Shown here piece after piece: positions 9,063 to 17,277 of a DNA stretch of 64,000 nucleotides. This DNA comes from Arenibaculum pallidiluteum (GTDB lineage Bacteria > Pseudomonadota > Alphaproteobacteria > Azospirillales > Azospirillaceae), in the NCBI RefSeq assembly GCF_017355985.1, contig NZ_JAFIQU010000001.1, forward strand, positions 310,001-374,000, in the 5' to 3' direction. The position numbers were made by a program, and so were the translations under genes. Under the pieces are notes generated by a model. That model was given only the letters and a program-made list of their open reading frames with translations. It was not told where the DNA came from and searched no databases. Position 1 is the stretch's first letter. Every line of letters starts with the position of its first letter.

Positions 9063-9080
9063 ATGTTCGCAAGCGAAAAC
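9063..9080. promoter_or_regulatory. GlpR-like operator, distal copy
   Basis: ATGTTCGCAAGCGAAAAC is a near palindrome whose left half is ATGTTCGC and whose right half GCGAAAAC differs from the ideal GCGAACAT at two places. It sits 32 bases from the start of the proximal copy, about three helical turns, with a small palindrome (GGATG...CATCC on the minus strand) between them. Confidence 0.68.
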
Positions 9081-9177
9081 GGCGGGTGGCGCCGAGGGTT
9101 CCACGAATGTCGCGCCGCGGGCGTTCCAGATCTCGCAGGAGTTGCACGGAGGATGGGGCGCGCCGCACGCCCCGCCG

Positions 9178-9984
9178 TCAGCGGGGCTCCGCCTGCACCG
9201 CGGCGGGACGTCCGTCCGCGGCGGTGCCGGCCACATGGACCCGGCAGCCGGTCTGCTCGATCACCTCGGCCAGCGGCGCGGGCGGCGCAAGGTCCGTGAA
9301 GAGGTCGTCCACCTCGCCCACATGGCCCAGGCGGATCATGGCGCTGCGCCCGAACTTCGTGTGGTCCGTCACAAGGAAGACGCGGCGGGAATTCTCGATG
9401 ATGGTCCGTGCGACGCGGACCTCCTGGTAGTCGTAGTCAAGGAGGTCGCCTTCCGAGTCGATCCCGCTGATCCCGATGATCCCAATATCGACCTTGAACT
9501 GGCGGATGAAGTCGATGGTGGCGGGACCGACGATGCCGCCGTCGTGCTCGCGCACCTGCCCGCCCGCGACCGTCAGGGCGAAGCGGGTGCTGTTGTGCAG
9601 GATGTTGGCGACGTTCAGGTTGTTCGTGATCACGCGCAGGCCGGAATGACCCGTCAGCGCCTGGGCGACCGCCTCGGTGGTCGTGCCAATGTTCACGAAG
9701 AGCGAGGCGTCGTCCGGGACATGCGCCGCCGCCAGTTCGGCAATCCGGCGCTTCTCCTCGGCCATCAGGAGCTTGCGGGTGCCGTAGGCGAGATTCTCGA
9801 CGCTGGATGGGGCCGCGATACCGCCGCGGAAGCGGCGCACCAGCGAGCGCTGGGACAGTTCCTCGACATCGCGGCGGATGGTCTGCGGCGTGACGCCGAA
9901 ATGCTCGGCGAGCCACTGGACTTCGATGAGGCCCCGTTCGCGGACGAGGGTGACGATCTGCTGGTGGCGCTGGGCGGAATCCAT
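9178..9984 (-). CDS. glpR: DeoR-family transcriptional regulator, GlpR-like
   Basis: A 268-residue DeoR-type repressor. The N-terminal winged helix is RHQQIVTLVRERGLIEVQWLAEHFGVTPQTIRRDVEELSQ (in two pieces, residues 6-46), followed by RFRGGIA and a sugar-phosphate-sensing domain with FVNIGTTTEAVAQAL, VITNNLNVA and LVTDHTKFGR. This matches GlpR, which releases DNA on binding glycerol-3-phosphate. It is 187 bases upstream of glpD on the same strand, and the intervening region carries two sites fitting the GlpR half-site, which supports the assignment over other DeoR types. Confidence 0.88.
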   Translation of the reverse strand: MDSAQRHQQIVTLVRERGLIEVQWLAEHFGVTPQTIRRDVEELSQRSLVRRFRGGIAAPSSVENLAYGTRKLLMAEEKRRIAELAAAHVPDDASLFVNIGTTTEAVAQALTGHSGLRVITNNLNVANILHNSTRFALTVAGGQVREHDGGIVGPATIDFIRQFKVDIGIIGISGIDSEGDLLDYDYQEVRVARTIIENSRRVFLVTDHTKFGRSAMIRLGHVGEVDDLFTDLAPPAPLAEVIEQTGCRVHVAGTAADGRPAAVQAEPR

Positions 9985-10111
9985 GATCTCTCGTGTCCAC
10001 GTCCCCGGACGCGAGAAACTGCCTGTGCCGCTCGCCGGCGGTCAAGTGGGCAGCGGTCGCCCAGGGGCGCCCCGAACCATGTCGGAACGCCCCTGGGCGG
10101 CCGTGCTGGCG

Positions 10112-10276
10112 TCAGCCTTCCTGCTTCTTCGCGCGGCGGGCGAAGGTGCCCTTGTAGACGATCTCTTCGGACGGGCCGGGGGCGCATTGCGTCACCGCAC
10201 CGCCCCGCTTCAGGAATTCCTGCATCATGGCATCGAGTTCCCTGGTCTGCTCGGCCTTGCTCCTCGGATCCTTCAT
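10112..10276 (-). CDS. small conserved-type hypothetical protein (54 aa)
   Basis: A 54-residue ORF that I translated from the sequence: it begins MKDPRSKAEQTRELDAMM and contains FLKRGGAVTQCAPGPSE before a basic tail ending AKKQEG. The F-L-x-x-G-G-x-V-T-x-C-x-P-G pattern recurs, from memory, in small proteobacterial and phage proteins of unknown function. GGAGG lies four bases before this ATG; another ATG at 10279 is also possible. Good codon character and a strong ribosome site make it likely real. It stands alone between glpR and the NIPSNAP gene. No function is proposed. Confidence 0.65.
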   Translation of the reverse strand: MKDPRSKAEQTRELDAMMQEFLKRGGAVTQCAPGPSEEIVYKGTFARRAKKQEG

Positions 10277-10340
10277 CATGCCTCCAGGTCGCGACTTCCT
10301 TGCAGATGGGAAGCTCGGGGCTCATGCGCCATCTGTTCCT

Positions 10341-11120
10341 TCAGGGTAGGCGTGCCTGGGTACGCACGCCAAGCGCGAAAGGTGGGACGCCGCGCAGCAG
10401 CGAGCGCGCGGTGGGCGCCAAACGCGAAACCTCATTGCGGCGCCAGACGCGGCGCTCCATCTCGGGCAGGACCTCGCGGCGCCACGCCGGCAAGTCGTCG
10501 AGCGCCGAAAGATGCGCGGCATGGTCCTGCGGGCCAGCGAAGGCCGAGAACCAGACGAACAGCGTCTCGCCCTCGCGGACGGGCAGCCGTGGGAAGCCGT
10601 TGACGCTCCGCTCGACCATGAAGGATGCCAGCGCCGGCGCGCGAGCCTCTGCCAGCAGCGGCGCGATCGCCTCGGCGAAGAAGGCCGCGAAGCTCCCATC
10701 GGTGCCAGGTGCGAGATGGCAAACCGTGGCGAGGATCAGGTCGGACGCCTCGACGTCCACGGCAAGCGCAGGTCGCGGCGCAACGGCGTCCGGGAAACCC
10801 GATCCGGGATAGGCAGGACGCAGCAGCAGGACATTTTCCGAGTTGATCATGGCGGCATTGGCGGCCTCGCGATGCGCCGCCCAGGCGGGGCCTCCGTAGA
10901 ACGCCGCCAGTGCTGCCTTCCGCGCGGCCATGTCGGCAAAGCCGCGGATCCAGACGAAGGCATCCGCGTCGTCGAGATCGCGGAACTGCCCGATCAAGGA
11001 GATTCCCTCCGCCTCCTGCGTTTCGACGAACTCGCGCTCGAACAGCGCGATCAGCCCCTCCCGCGCCCCCGCATGAAGCCGGTAGCGCCGCAGCTCGACC
11101 ACTCCGAGATCCTCGGCCAC
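10341..11120 (-). CDS. NIPSNAP-family protein
   Basis: A 259-residue protein with two ferredoxin-like NIPSNAP/ABM-type halves. The first reads VVELRRYRLHAGAREGLIALFEREF, then IGQFRDLDDADAFVWIRGF and AFYGGPAWAAHREAANAAM; the second half repeats the plan with weaker matches. Such proteins occur beside catabolic genes and stress regulators but their chemistry is poorly known. It is divergent from a TetR repressor, and the 108-base gap holds two matching palindromes over its predicted promoter, so it is very probably the main target of that repressor and induced by an unknown ligand. Confidence 0.82.
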   Translation of the reverse strand: MAEDLGVVELRRYRLHAGAREGLIALFEREFVETQEAEGISLIGQFRDLDDADAFVWIRGFADMAARKAALAAFYGGPAWAAHREAANAAMINSENVLLLRPAYPGSGFPDAVAPRPALAVDVEASDLILATVCHLAPGTDGSFAAFFAEAIAPLLAEARAPALASFMVERSVNGFPRLPVREGETLFVWFSAFAGPQDHAAHLSALDDLPAWRREVLPEMERRVWRRNEVSRLAPTARSLLRGVPPFALGVRTQARLP

Positions 11121-11133
11121 ATGCCCCTCCAGA

Positions 11134-11153
11134 AACAGGATGATCGTCCTGTT
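11134..11153. promoter_or_regulatory. palindromic operator O1 (AACAGG-N8-CCTGTT)
   Basis: AACAGGATGATCGTCCTGTT is an inverted repeat with perfect outer arms (8 bp if extended to 11133-11154). It covers the expected transcription start of the NIPSNAP gene and shares its arms with O2; the two centres are 26 bases apart. Probably bound by the divergent TetR protein. Confidence 0.72.
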
Positions 11154-11156
11154 TTC

Positions 11157-11186
11157 ATTAACAGGTCAGTTGTCCTGTTTTGTCAA
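11157..11186 (-). promoter_or_regulatory. sigma70-type promoter for the NIPSNAP gene
   Basis: On the minus strand TTGACA (11186-11181) is followed after 18 bases by GTTAAT (11162-11157), four of six matches to TATAAT. The start of transcription would fall within operator O1, about 30 bases before the NIPSNAP ATG. Confidence 0.55.
11160..11179. promoter_or_regulatory. palindromic operator O2 (AACAGG-N8-CCTGTT)
   Basis: AACAGGTCAGTTGTCCTGTT repeats the outer arms of O1 and fills the spacer between the predicted -35 and -10 of the minus-strand promoter, a position suited to block RNA polymerase. Confidence 0.72.
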
Positions 11187-11228
11187 CGGGCGTAGTTTCC
11201 GCCCGTGACCGGATGGATGGAGACAAGA

Positions 11229-11825
11229 ATGGCAGGGCTGCGGACCAATGATCCCGACGGCATGCGACGGCGGGTTCTGGATGCGGCCTTTTCGGCCTTC
11301 TGCGGCCAGGGCTACCATGCCACGGCCATGCACGAGCTGAGGACCGCCGCGGGCGTGACCGGCGGTGCCCTCTCCCATCATTTCCCGAGCAAGAAGGAAT
11401 TGGTCCTTGCGGTGATCCGTGACCGGGTCGCCGATGCGGTCGAACGGACCTGGCTCGCCCCGCTCCGTGACGCCCCGACGACGATCGAAGGCGTCCACTC
11501 CGTCCTTGAGGCGATCGCGGTGGAGCTGGATCGGAATCAGGTCGTCCGGGGCTGCCCGCTGAACAACCTCGCGCTCGAGCTGTCGGGACAGGACACCGAG
11601 TTCCGCGCGGCGATCGACGCGATCTTCGGACGCTGGCGCGCCGCCGTGGCTGAGAAGCTGCGTGCCGATCTCGAGCAGGGCCTGGTGCGGCCACTCGATC
11701 CCGGCGCGGCGGCGACTCTGGTAGTTGCGGCCTATTCCGGGGCCATGGCGATGGCCAAGGCCGCGCAGAGCGCAGAGCCGCTGCGGACCTGCGCCGATCA
11801 GCTCGCCTGGGCGCTGCGCCCCTAA
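11229..11825 (+). CDS. TetR/AcrR-family transcriptional regulator
   Basis: A 198-residue repressor with the N-terminal TetR helix-turn-helix: RRRVLDAAFSAFCGQGYHAT, MHELRTAAGVTGGALSHHF and PSKKELVLAVI (residues ~12-62), followed by an all-helical ligand domain with RGCPLNNLALELS. The ATG at 11229 is chosen because GGAG lies six bases before it; an in-frame ATG at 11205 lacks a site. It is divergent from the NIPSNAP gene over two AACAGG-N8-CCTGTT operators and probably represses both. The C-terminal pattern with an internal Cys resembles regulators that sense electrophiles, which is only a suggestion. Confidence 0.88.
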   Translation: MAGLRTNDPDGMRRRVLDAAFSAFCGQGYHATAMHELRTAAGVTGGALSHHFPSKKELVLAVIRDRVADAVERTWLAPLRDAPTTIEGVHSVLEAIAVELDRNQVVRGCPLNNLALELSGQDTEFRAAIDAIFGRWRAAVAEKLRADLEQGLVRPLDPGAAATLVVAAYSGAMAMAKAAQSAEPLRTCADQLAWALRP

Positions 11826-12078
11826 AGGTCCGGACGGTAGGGCGCGGCCCCGAAGTGCATACCCGTCCCAATGGGCTACCCCCTTGCGGCAGGCCAGCGC
11901 GCGCACAATCGCTTCCTACATCGTTACACAATCGTAATATAATGTCCCGTCCGGCCACCACGGTGAGGTGCCGGGCCGGCTCGGGCCTGTGGGACCCAAA
12001 GGGAGGCCTAGGCACCGAGCCCAACCGCCATGCGGCCGGCATGGCCAAGAAGGCGCGTCACGCGCCGGAGGGTGACCG
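11826..12078. other. intergenic leader region upstream of the Sel1 membrane protein
   Basis: This 253-base gap contains a locally AT-rich patch around 11915-11945 with an exact TATAAT at 11938-11943, a possible -10 box reading rightward, but I could not find a convincing -35 at normal spacing. The rest is GC-rich with no recognisable RNA or ORF. Confidence 0.35.
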
Positions 12079-14232
12079 ATGGATGCTCCGTATCTCGTGG
12101 CCGGACAGCGGATCCGCTCCGTCCGGAGCTTGAGCGGGGGCAGTCCTGGTACGGTATCCTTGTATGGAACGGCGGGCTTCGTCAGCGCGCGGCTCCGAGA
12201 GGCCGGCTATGTCGGCCCCGATCTCTTCACGCCCGAGGCCTACGGCCGGCTCGCTCTGTATTCGCGCGGCGACGTGGGCAGGATCCTGGCCCTGTGCGAC
12301 GCCGCCCTGCGGGCGGCAACACAGGCGCGTCTCGATGAAATCCCTGCCGAGATCGTCGACATGGTGGCGCGCTCCATTTCGGCCCCGCCCGCGCTTATAG
12401 GTCGCGCCCCGGGCGGCACCGGAGCCGTTGGCGTGGCGCAGCCCCCCTGCTGGCAGATCCTGGAGGATCATTACGGAAGCCCGTCACGCGTGCCCCCCGT
12501 CACCACGCCGGACATGCCGCCCGAGCCCCCCCTCGCGCCGCGCCGGCCCCTCGCCGGCTATGGCCTGCTTGCCGCGAGCTTCCTGACCGCGGCGGCCCTC
12601 GGAAAGAACGTGGATGCGGTGATCGACGGCGGCCGGACCCTATGGGCCGAGCTCGGGCGGGCATGGACCGCAGAAGCGGCGGAATCGCCGGACGCGCGCG
12701 TGACGATGCAGCCGTCCTCCTTGCCCGCGCTCCCGGAGCCAGGCTCCACGGTTCGGGCCGAACGTCACCAGATCCCGCCGGAATCGCCCCCCGACCTTGC
12801 CGCCCTGGTCCCGGCGCCCGGCGCCGCGCCGTCCGCCGGATTGGCCGGCGCGGCGCCCGGCGGGCTGCCGGGAAAGTCGATTGCGGCGCCAGCCGAGCCT
12901 CCCCTCATACAGGCCGAGGCGGGCTACGGGAACTCCGATGGCCCCGGCGAATCGGGGGCGTCCGGCCCCCCGCCCGAGGAGGCGACGCGCGACGAAGTTG
13001 GCAACGCGGCGGAAGAACTGGAAGACACGTCCCCGGCCCCAGATGCATATGCCGGCGAAACCATCCCCTCGATGCCGGCCACGGACGATGCCCCGCCGGT
13101 CGCCAGGGACGGGGAGGCTATCGACGCGCTCATCGGTGCCGCGGCGGTAGCGCCCCAGGAGTCTGGCGATCCCCACGAGCCCGGTGAGCCAAGCGAGCCC
13201 GGTGAGCCAAGCGAACCCGGCACGCCAGCCGCAGCACCCGATCTGACAGCCGAGGAGATGCGGCCCGCGCCCGAGCCATCTCCCGACGGGGCGCCCGGAC
13301 CGGCGATGGAACCCACGACCGCAGAGGAGCGGCCCGACGAGCGACCCGACATGGCGCCGCCCGCTGCCGTGTCGGCCGAAAGCCCTGCCTTGTCCATAGA
13401 ACCGGCGGCCGTGACATCGGCACCGACTGCCGCAGCGGCCGAACCGGCGGCCGAACCAGCAGCCGAGGCGGCCGAACCCGCTGCGGTGGCTACGGAAGCC
13501 GCCATCGGGACTGCGCCCGCCGGGGAAGCGCCCGCCGGGGAAGCGCCCGCCGGGGAAGCGCCCGCCGCGGAACTGCCGGCGGAGGTTGCGGCGGAGCCTG
13601 CGACACTCCCGACCGGCACGCCCAAGGAGATGGGAGGGTCCGAAGCCGCGCAGCTGCCAGATGCGGCTCAGCCTCCGGATACGCCGGCCCGAGATCCCGC
13701 GGCTGCGGCGCCCATCGCTGCGCCGCCCTCGCCTGCCCACCCCTCGCCTGCCCAGCCCTCACCTGCCCAGCCCTCACCTGCGCCGTCCCCGTCGGACACG
13801 GCAGTGGCCGTGACCGCCCCGCCCCCATCGCCAACTGCGCAGGAGACGGCCGAACCCGTCCACGCCGTCCCGCAGCCCCCCGCCCCGCCCCCGCCCGCCA
13901 TGCAGCGGCCGGCGGCACAGCGCCCCGCCGCGCCACCGGGACCTTCGGTGCCGCTGCTGATCCGGCGCGGGGACGAGCTGCTGCAGCAAGGCGACGTGGC
14001 GGCGGCGCGGCTCTTCTATGAGCGCGCTGCCGACCAGGGCAGCAGCGAGGCTGCCGTCGCGCTCGGCAGGACCCACGATCCCGTGGTGCACAGGCAGATG
14101 GGGGTCCGCGGCCTGACCGCGGCGCCCGACCAGGCCGAAAGCTGGTACCGCCGGGCGATGGCCGCCGGCAGCGCCGAGGCCGAGGCCCGGCTGCGTGACC
14201 TCGCGGCCTGGCGTGCGCGGCAGGGCCGCTGA
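12079..14232 (+). CDS. Ala/Pro-rich membrane protein with ExeA-like lid and C-terminal Sel1 repeats
   Basis: A 717-residue protein of mixed build. Residues ~30-100 (YGTAGFVSARLREAGYVGP, then LFTPEAYGRLALYSRGDVGR) resemble the lid domain that ends ExeA/GspA-type AAA ATPases, but no P-loop is present. One hydrophobic segment follows at ~157-172 (YGLLAASFLTAAALGK). Residues ~190-615 are low-complexity Ala/Pro/Glu with in-frame tandem units (GEAPA, EPGEPS, SPAQP). The C terminus (~620-717) has two Sel1-like repeats: AARLFYERAADQGSSEAAVALG and AESWYRRAMAAGSAEAEARL. The likely layout is a cytosolic lid, one membrane pass and a long tether that puts the Sel1 part in the periplasm. GGAGG precedes the ATG. 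A TAXI binding protein follows 73 bases later. Confidence 0.75.
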   Translation: MDAPYLVAGQRIRSVRSLSGGSPGTVSLYGTAGFVSARLREAGYVGPDLFTPEAYGRLALYSRGDVGRILALCDAALRAATQARLDEIPAEIVDMVARSISAPPALIGRAPGGTGAVGVAQPPCWQILEDHYGSPSRVPPVTTPDMPPEPPLAPRRPLAGYGLLAASFLTAAALGKNVDAVIDGGRTLWAELGRAWTAEAAESPDARVTMQPSSLPALPEPGSTVRAERHQIPPESPPDLAALVPAPGAAPSAGLAGAAPGGLPGKSIAAPAEPPLIQAEAGYGNSDGPGESGASGPPPEEATRDEVGNAAEELEDTSPAPDAYAGETIPSMPATDDAPPVARDGEAIDALIGAAAVAPQESGDPHEPGEPSEPGEPSEPGTPAAAPDLTAEEMRPAPEPSPDGAPGPAMEPTTAEERPDERPDMAPPAAVSAESPALSIEPAAVTSAPTAAAAEPAAEPAAEAAEPAAVATEAAIGTAPAGEAPAGEAPAGEAPAAELPAEVAAEPATLPTGTPKEMGGSEAAQLPDAAQPPDTPARDPAAAAPIAAPPSPAHPSPAQPSPAQPSPAPSPSDTAVAVTAPPPSPTAQETAEPVHAVPQPPAPPPPAMQRPAAQRPAAPPGPSVPLLIRRGDELLQQGDVAAARLFYERAADQGSSEAAVALGRTHDPVVHRQMGVRGLTAAPDQAESWYRRAMAAGSAEAEARLRDLAAWRARQGR
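13177..13788 (+). repeat. cluster of in-frame minisatellites inside the Sel1 membrane-protein gene
   Basis: Three short tandem arrays lie in the low-complexity tether: two exact 18-base units GAGCCCGGTGAGCCAAGC at 13177-13212 plus a partial copy; three exact 15-base units GCGCCCGCCGGGGAA at 13513-13557 plus a fourth with one change to 13572; and 15-base SPAQP-coding units at about 13728-13788. All unit lengths are multiples of three, so copy number can change without frameshift. Confidence 0.85.
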
Positions 14233-14305
14233 GCGCGTGCGCGGCAGGGCCGCTGAACGAAGGCGTGGTGGACGACCAACGAAGAACGGAAGCAGGGAGG
14301 ATCGG

Positions 14306-15430
14306 ATGCAGTGGGCGATCACGCGGCGGTTGATGCCGGGCGCGCGCCGGGGCCTGGCCATGGGTCTCCTCGGGGCGGTTCTGGGACTCGCCGGGCCGGC
14401 GAGCCTGCCGGCGCGCGCCGCGGACCAGCCGTCGGACCGGGTGAACGCCGGCACGGTCGGCATCGTCTCGGGCGGCGTCGAGGGGACCTATGTCCGGATC
14501 GCGGCCGACTTGGCGGCGGTGCTCGACGATGGCGACAGGCTCCGGATCCTGCCGGTGCTGGGGAAGGGATCGGTCCAGAATCTCGGGGACATTCTGCACC
14601 TGAGGGGCATCGACATCGGCATCGTGCAATCCGATGTGCTGGCCTATGCCCGGCGCGAGAACCTGTTCCCAAACCTCGCCAACCGGGTCCGCTACGTCAC
14701 GAAGCTCTACAATGAGGAGTTCCACGTCCTTGCTCGGCCCGAGATCGCCGGCATCGAGGATCTGGCCGGGCGCAAGGTCAACATGGATGTCCGCAGCAGC
14801 GGCACCGCCATGACGGCATCGCTGGTGTTCGGCGCGCTGAAAATCGCCGTGGAGCCCACGAACTTCGACCAGTCCCTGGCCCTGGAGAAGCTGCGCCGGG
14901 GCGAGATCGCGGCGCTGGCCTACGTCGCCGGCAAGCCCGCGCGCCTCTTTCGCGACGTCAGGCCCGAGGAGGGCCTGCATTTCCTGGCTATCCCGCCGAC
15001 GCCCGAGCTGCTCCAGGACTACCTGCCCTCGCAGCTCAGCCACAGGGAATACGAAGGCCTGATCGCGCCGGACGCGCCCGTCGACACGGTGGCGGTCGGC
15101 GCCGTCATGGCTGTCTACAACTGGGAGCGCAACAGCGAGCGCTACCGCAAGGTTGCCCGGTTCGTGGAGGCGTTCTTCAGCCGCTTCGACGAGTTCCTGA
15201 AGCCGCCGCGCCATCCGAAATGGGCCGAGGTGAACCTCGCGGCAACCGTTCCGGGCTGGACGCCGTTCGAGCCGGCCGTGGCCTGGCTGCGCCAGGCCTC
15301 CGTGGCCGAGGCCGATCCGGCGGCGCGGGACGCCTTCCGCAACTTCGCCGCACGGCGCGGCATTCCGGGCGAGCAGGCCGAGGCGCTGTTCGAGCAGTTC
15401 CTGCGCTGGCAGGCACGGGCGCAGCAGTAA
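14306..15430 (+). CDS. TAXI-family TRAP-type solute-binding protein
   Basis: A 374-residue periplasmic binding protein of the TAXI group (TRAP-associated extracytoplasmic immunogenic). A signal peptide with twin-Arg-free basic start MQWAITRRLMPGARRG and hydrophobic core ends at ARA-AD (residues 36-40). The mature part shows VGIVSGGVEGTYVRIAADLA, the ligand-loop KGSVQNLGDILHLRGIDIGIVQSD, LAGRKVNMDVRSSGTAMTA and a C-terminal helical extension. Family members bind glutamate-like or unknown acids and work with DctQM membrane parts. No such membrane subunit is nearby; instead the gene follows a Sel1-repeat membrane protein, so it may act as a receptor. GGGAGG precedes the ATG. Confidence 0.86.
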   Translation: MQWAITRRLMPGARRGLAMGLLGAVLGLAGPASLPARAADQPSDRVNAGTVGIVSGGVEGTYVRIAADLAAVLDDGDRLRILPVLGKGSVQNLGDILHLRGIDIGIVQSDVLAYARRENLFPNLANRVRYVTKLYNEEFHVLARPEIAGIEDLAGRKVNMDVRSSGTAMTASLVFGALKIAVEPTNFDQSLALEKLRRGEIAALAYVAGKPARLFRDVRPEEGLHFLAIPPTPELLQDYLPSQLSHREYEGLIAPDAPVDTVAVGAVMAVYNWERNSERYRKVARFVEAFFSRFDEFLKPPRHPKWAEVNLAATVPGWTPFEPAVAWLRQASVAEADPAARDAFRNFAARRGIPGEQAEALFEQFLRWQARAQQ

Positions 15431-15714
15431 GGCACCTGCGCGACCCGCATCGCGTCGGCGGCAGTCCTGCGCGGCACCGCCACGGAGGACTGCCGTGGCG
15501 CCATACCGCGCTGGCGGCGGTATTGCGGAATTCACCTAAAATGCTCGCAGGATCCATTGATCCGCATCCGCGCCGAGGGACGATCCGGAGATCACCCCCA
15601 GCGGCGGGGATCAGCGATGGTCAGGACCGGCGATGCCGGATCAGGCATCCTCCACCCCCCGGGCCGCCACGGCGCACCGGACGCATCAGCGGCCAGGGAC
15701 GGCGGAACCGGACC

Positions 15715-17255
15715 ATGACCGGGGCGGCCTCGGCAGCATTCCGGGATGACGCGCCGCCCCTGCGGCTGGCCGGCGGCACCGCGATCGCCTGCGTGCCGGT
15801 GCTGGCACTGCTGCGGGTGGATGCCGGCACAGGGCATCTCTGGCTCGACGAGATCTTCGGAGCGACCTACGTGGCGCAGGGCTTCGGGGACGCCCTGATC
15901 GGGGCCCTGCGCTTCGACCTGCATCCGCCGGCCTGGTACGCGCAGCTCAACCTCTGGCCGCTTTCGGCGTCGGCGATCGCTGGCTGATGGCCAATTCGGT
16001 GGCATGGAGCCTAGCCGCGATCCTGCTTCTGTACCTGTGCGCACGCCGGGTCCACGGCGAGGCCGTGGCGCTGGCGGCAGCGCTCCTGCTGGCCGTGTCG
16101 CCGATGTCGCTGCATTTCGCCGGCCAGCTCCGCATGTATTCCATGATCACCTGCCTTGCCGTGCCGGCCTGGTATTTCACCCACAGCATGGCGGCGGGAT
16201 CGCGCCCCCGGCTTGCAGCGCTGCTGGCCGGCCTGGCCGAAGTGGCCGTGATCTACAGCCAGGCGACCGGCGTGATGCTCGTCGTCTCGACCTCGGCGTA
16301 CGGCCTGCTCCTGATGCGCAAGGCGCCGGACGGCCGAAGGCGCTTCGGTTTGTGGCTGGGATCGCGGGCGATCACCGGCGCGCTCGCCTTCCGGCCATCG
16401 CCAACGCCATGATCCGCTCGGTCAATCATGTGACCGTGCCGGATGGCTGGATCGTCCTGGACACGCTTTCGACCATGACGGCCGGTTCGTCCGTCGGCCC
16501 GGCGCTGGGCCTGCTTGCCGCGGCGGTGGCGATCATCGCGCTCGGCCTGACGGTGGACCGGCGGCCGCTCGCGCTGATCCTCGCCTTCCTCGTGCTGCCC
16601 ATCGGACTCCTGTTCCTGGTCAGCCACGCACTGCGGCCGGCCTGGCATCTGCAGAACTTCGTCGTCATCCTGCCGATCCTGACGCTGATCCTCGCAGCGG
16701 CGCTGGTCACGCTCTACCGGACCTTCCGCGGCCGTCGCCTGCGCATGACGCTCGTCCTCGCCGCGGCCGCGCTTGTCCTCGTCATGGCGGAGCGCGGGCG
16801 CGAGCTGGCCGCAGCGCCCAAGCCCAACGTCTTCCAGACCCTGGCAGGAGCCCTGCGTGCCCAGGCGGAACCGGGCGACACGATCCTCGCCACCGACAAC
16901 TTCGCCTTCTGGAGCCTGGCGCGCTATGCCGCCGGACCGCGCTAGGGCTCGGTCCTTGCGGTTCAGGACCCCGATCTCCAGGAACGCTGGGCGGCGATCC
17001 GCGCCTATTTGCCGCCGGCCATCCTGCCCCTGGTGGGGCTGGAGCCGCGGAGCGACGCGATCTCCGCCGGCGGGCTGACCCTGCGCGTGGGCTGGCGCGC
17101 CCTTGCCGGCCCCGGGCTCCCCGAGCGCGCCTGGATCGTCAGCTTCCGGCCCGAGGATCCCCGCCCGCTTCGGCATGGCCGAGATGGACCGCCGCGACTT
17201 CGACGGCGCGGTCCTGGCGCTGTGGACGCCCCGCGCGATTTCCGGCACGGACTGA
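15715..17255 (+). pseudogene. decayed GT39-like polytopic glycosyltransferase
   Basis: Pieces of one membrane glycosyltransferase lie in successive frames. The start is an ATG at 15715 with WLDEIFGATYVAQG, the expected acidic first loop. A frame change near 15962 leads to GDRWLMANSVAWSLAAILLLYL, a second near 16395 leads to IANAMIRSVNHVTVPDGWIV, an in-frame TAG at 16943-16945 (TGG in a parent would fit) interrupts PR-GSVLAVQDPDLQERW, and a third shift near 17160 leads to FGMAEMDRRDFDGAVLAL ending at TGA 17253-17255. Joined, these give a plausible ~510-residue protein. Three indels plus a nonsense codon argue for true decay, though sequence errors cannot be excluded. Function if intact: lipid-linked sugar transfer, inferred. 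Confidence 0.82.
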
Positions 17256-17277
17256 TGGCAAACGCACGGTCTGCCGC

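Noticed and set aside
13513-13572. Possible CRISPR-like repeats
   Set aside because: The units are contiguous without spacers and encode GEAPA in frame inside a gene.
15460-15515. Hairpins after the TAXI gene as a terminator
   Set aside because: GGCAGTCC/GGACTGCC and ATACCG/CGGTAT pair only weakly with long loops and no T-run follows, so termination cannot be claimed.
15950-16410. Programmed frameshifting in the GT39-like gene
   Set aside because: No slippery sequence was seen at the shift points, and a nonsense codon plus a third shift follow, so decay or sequence error is simpler.
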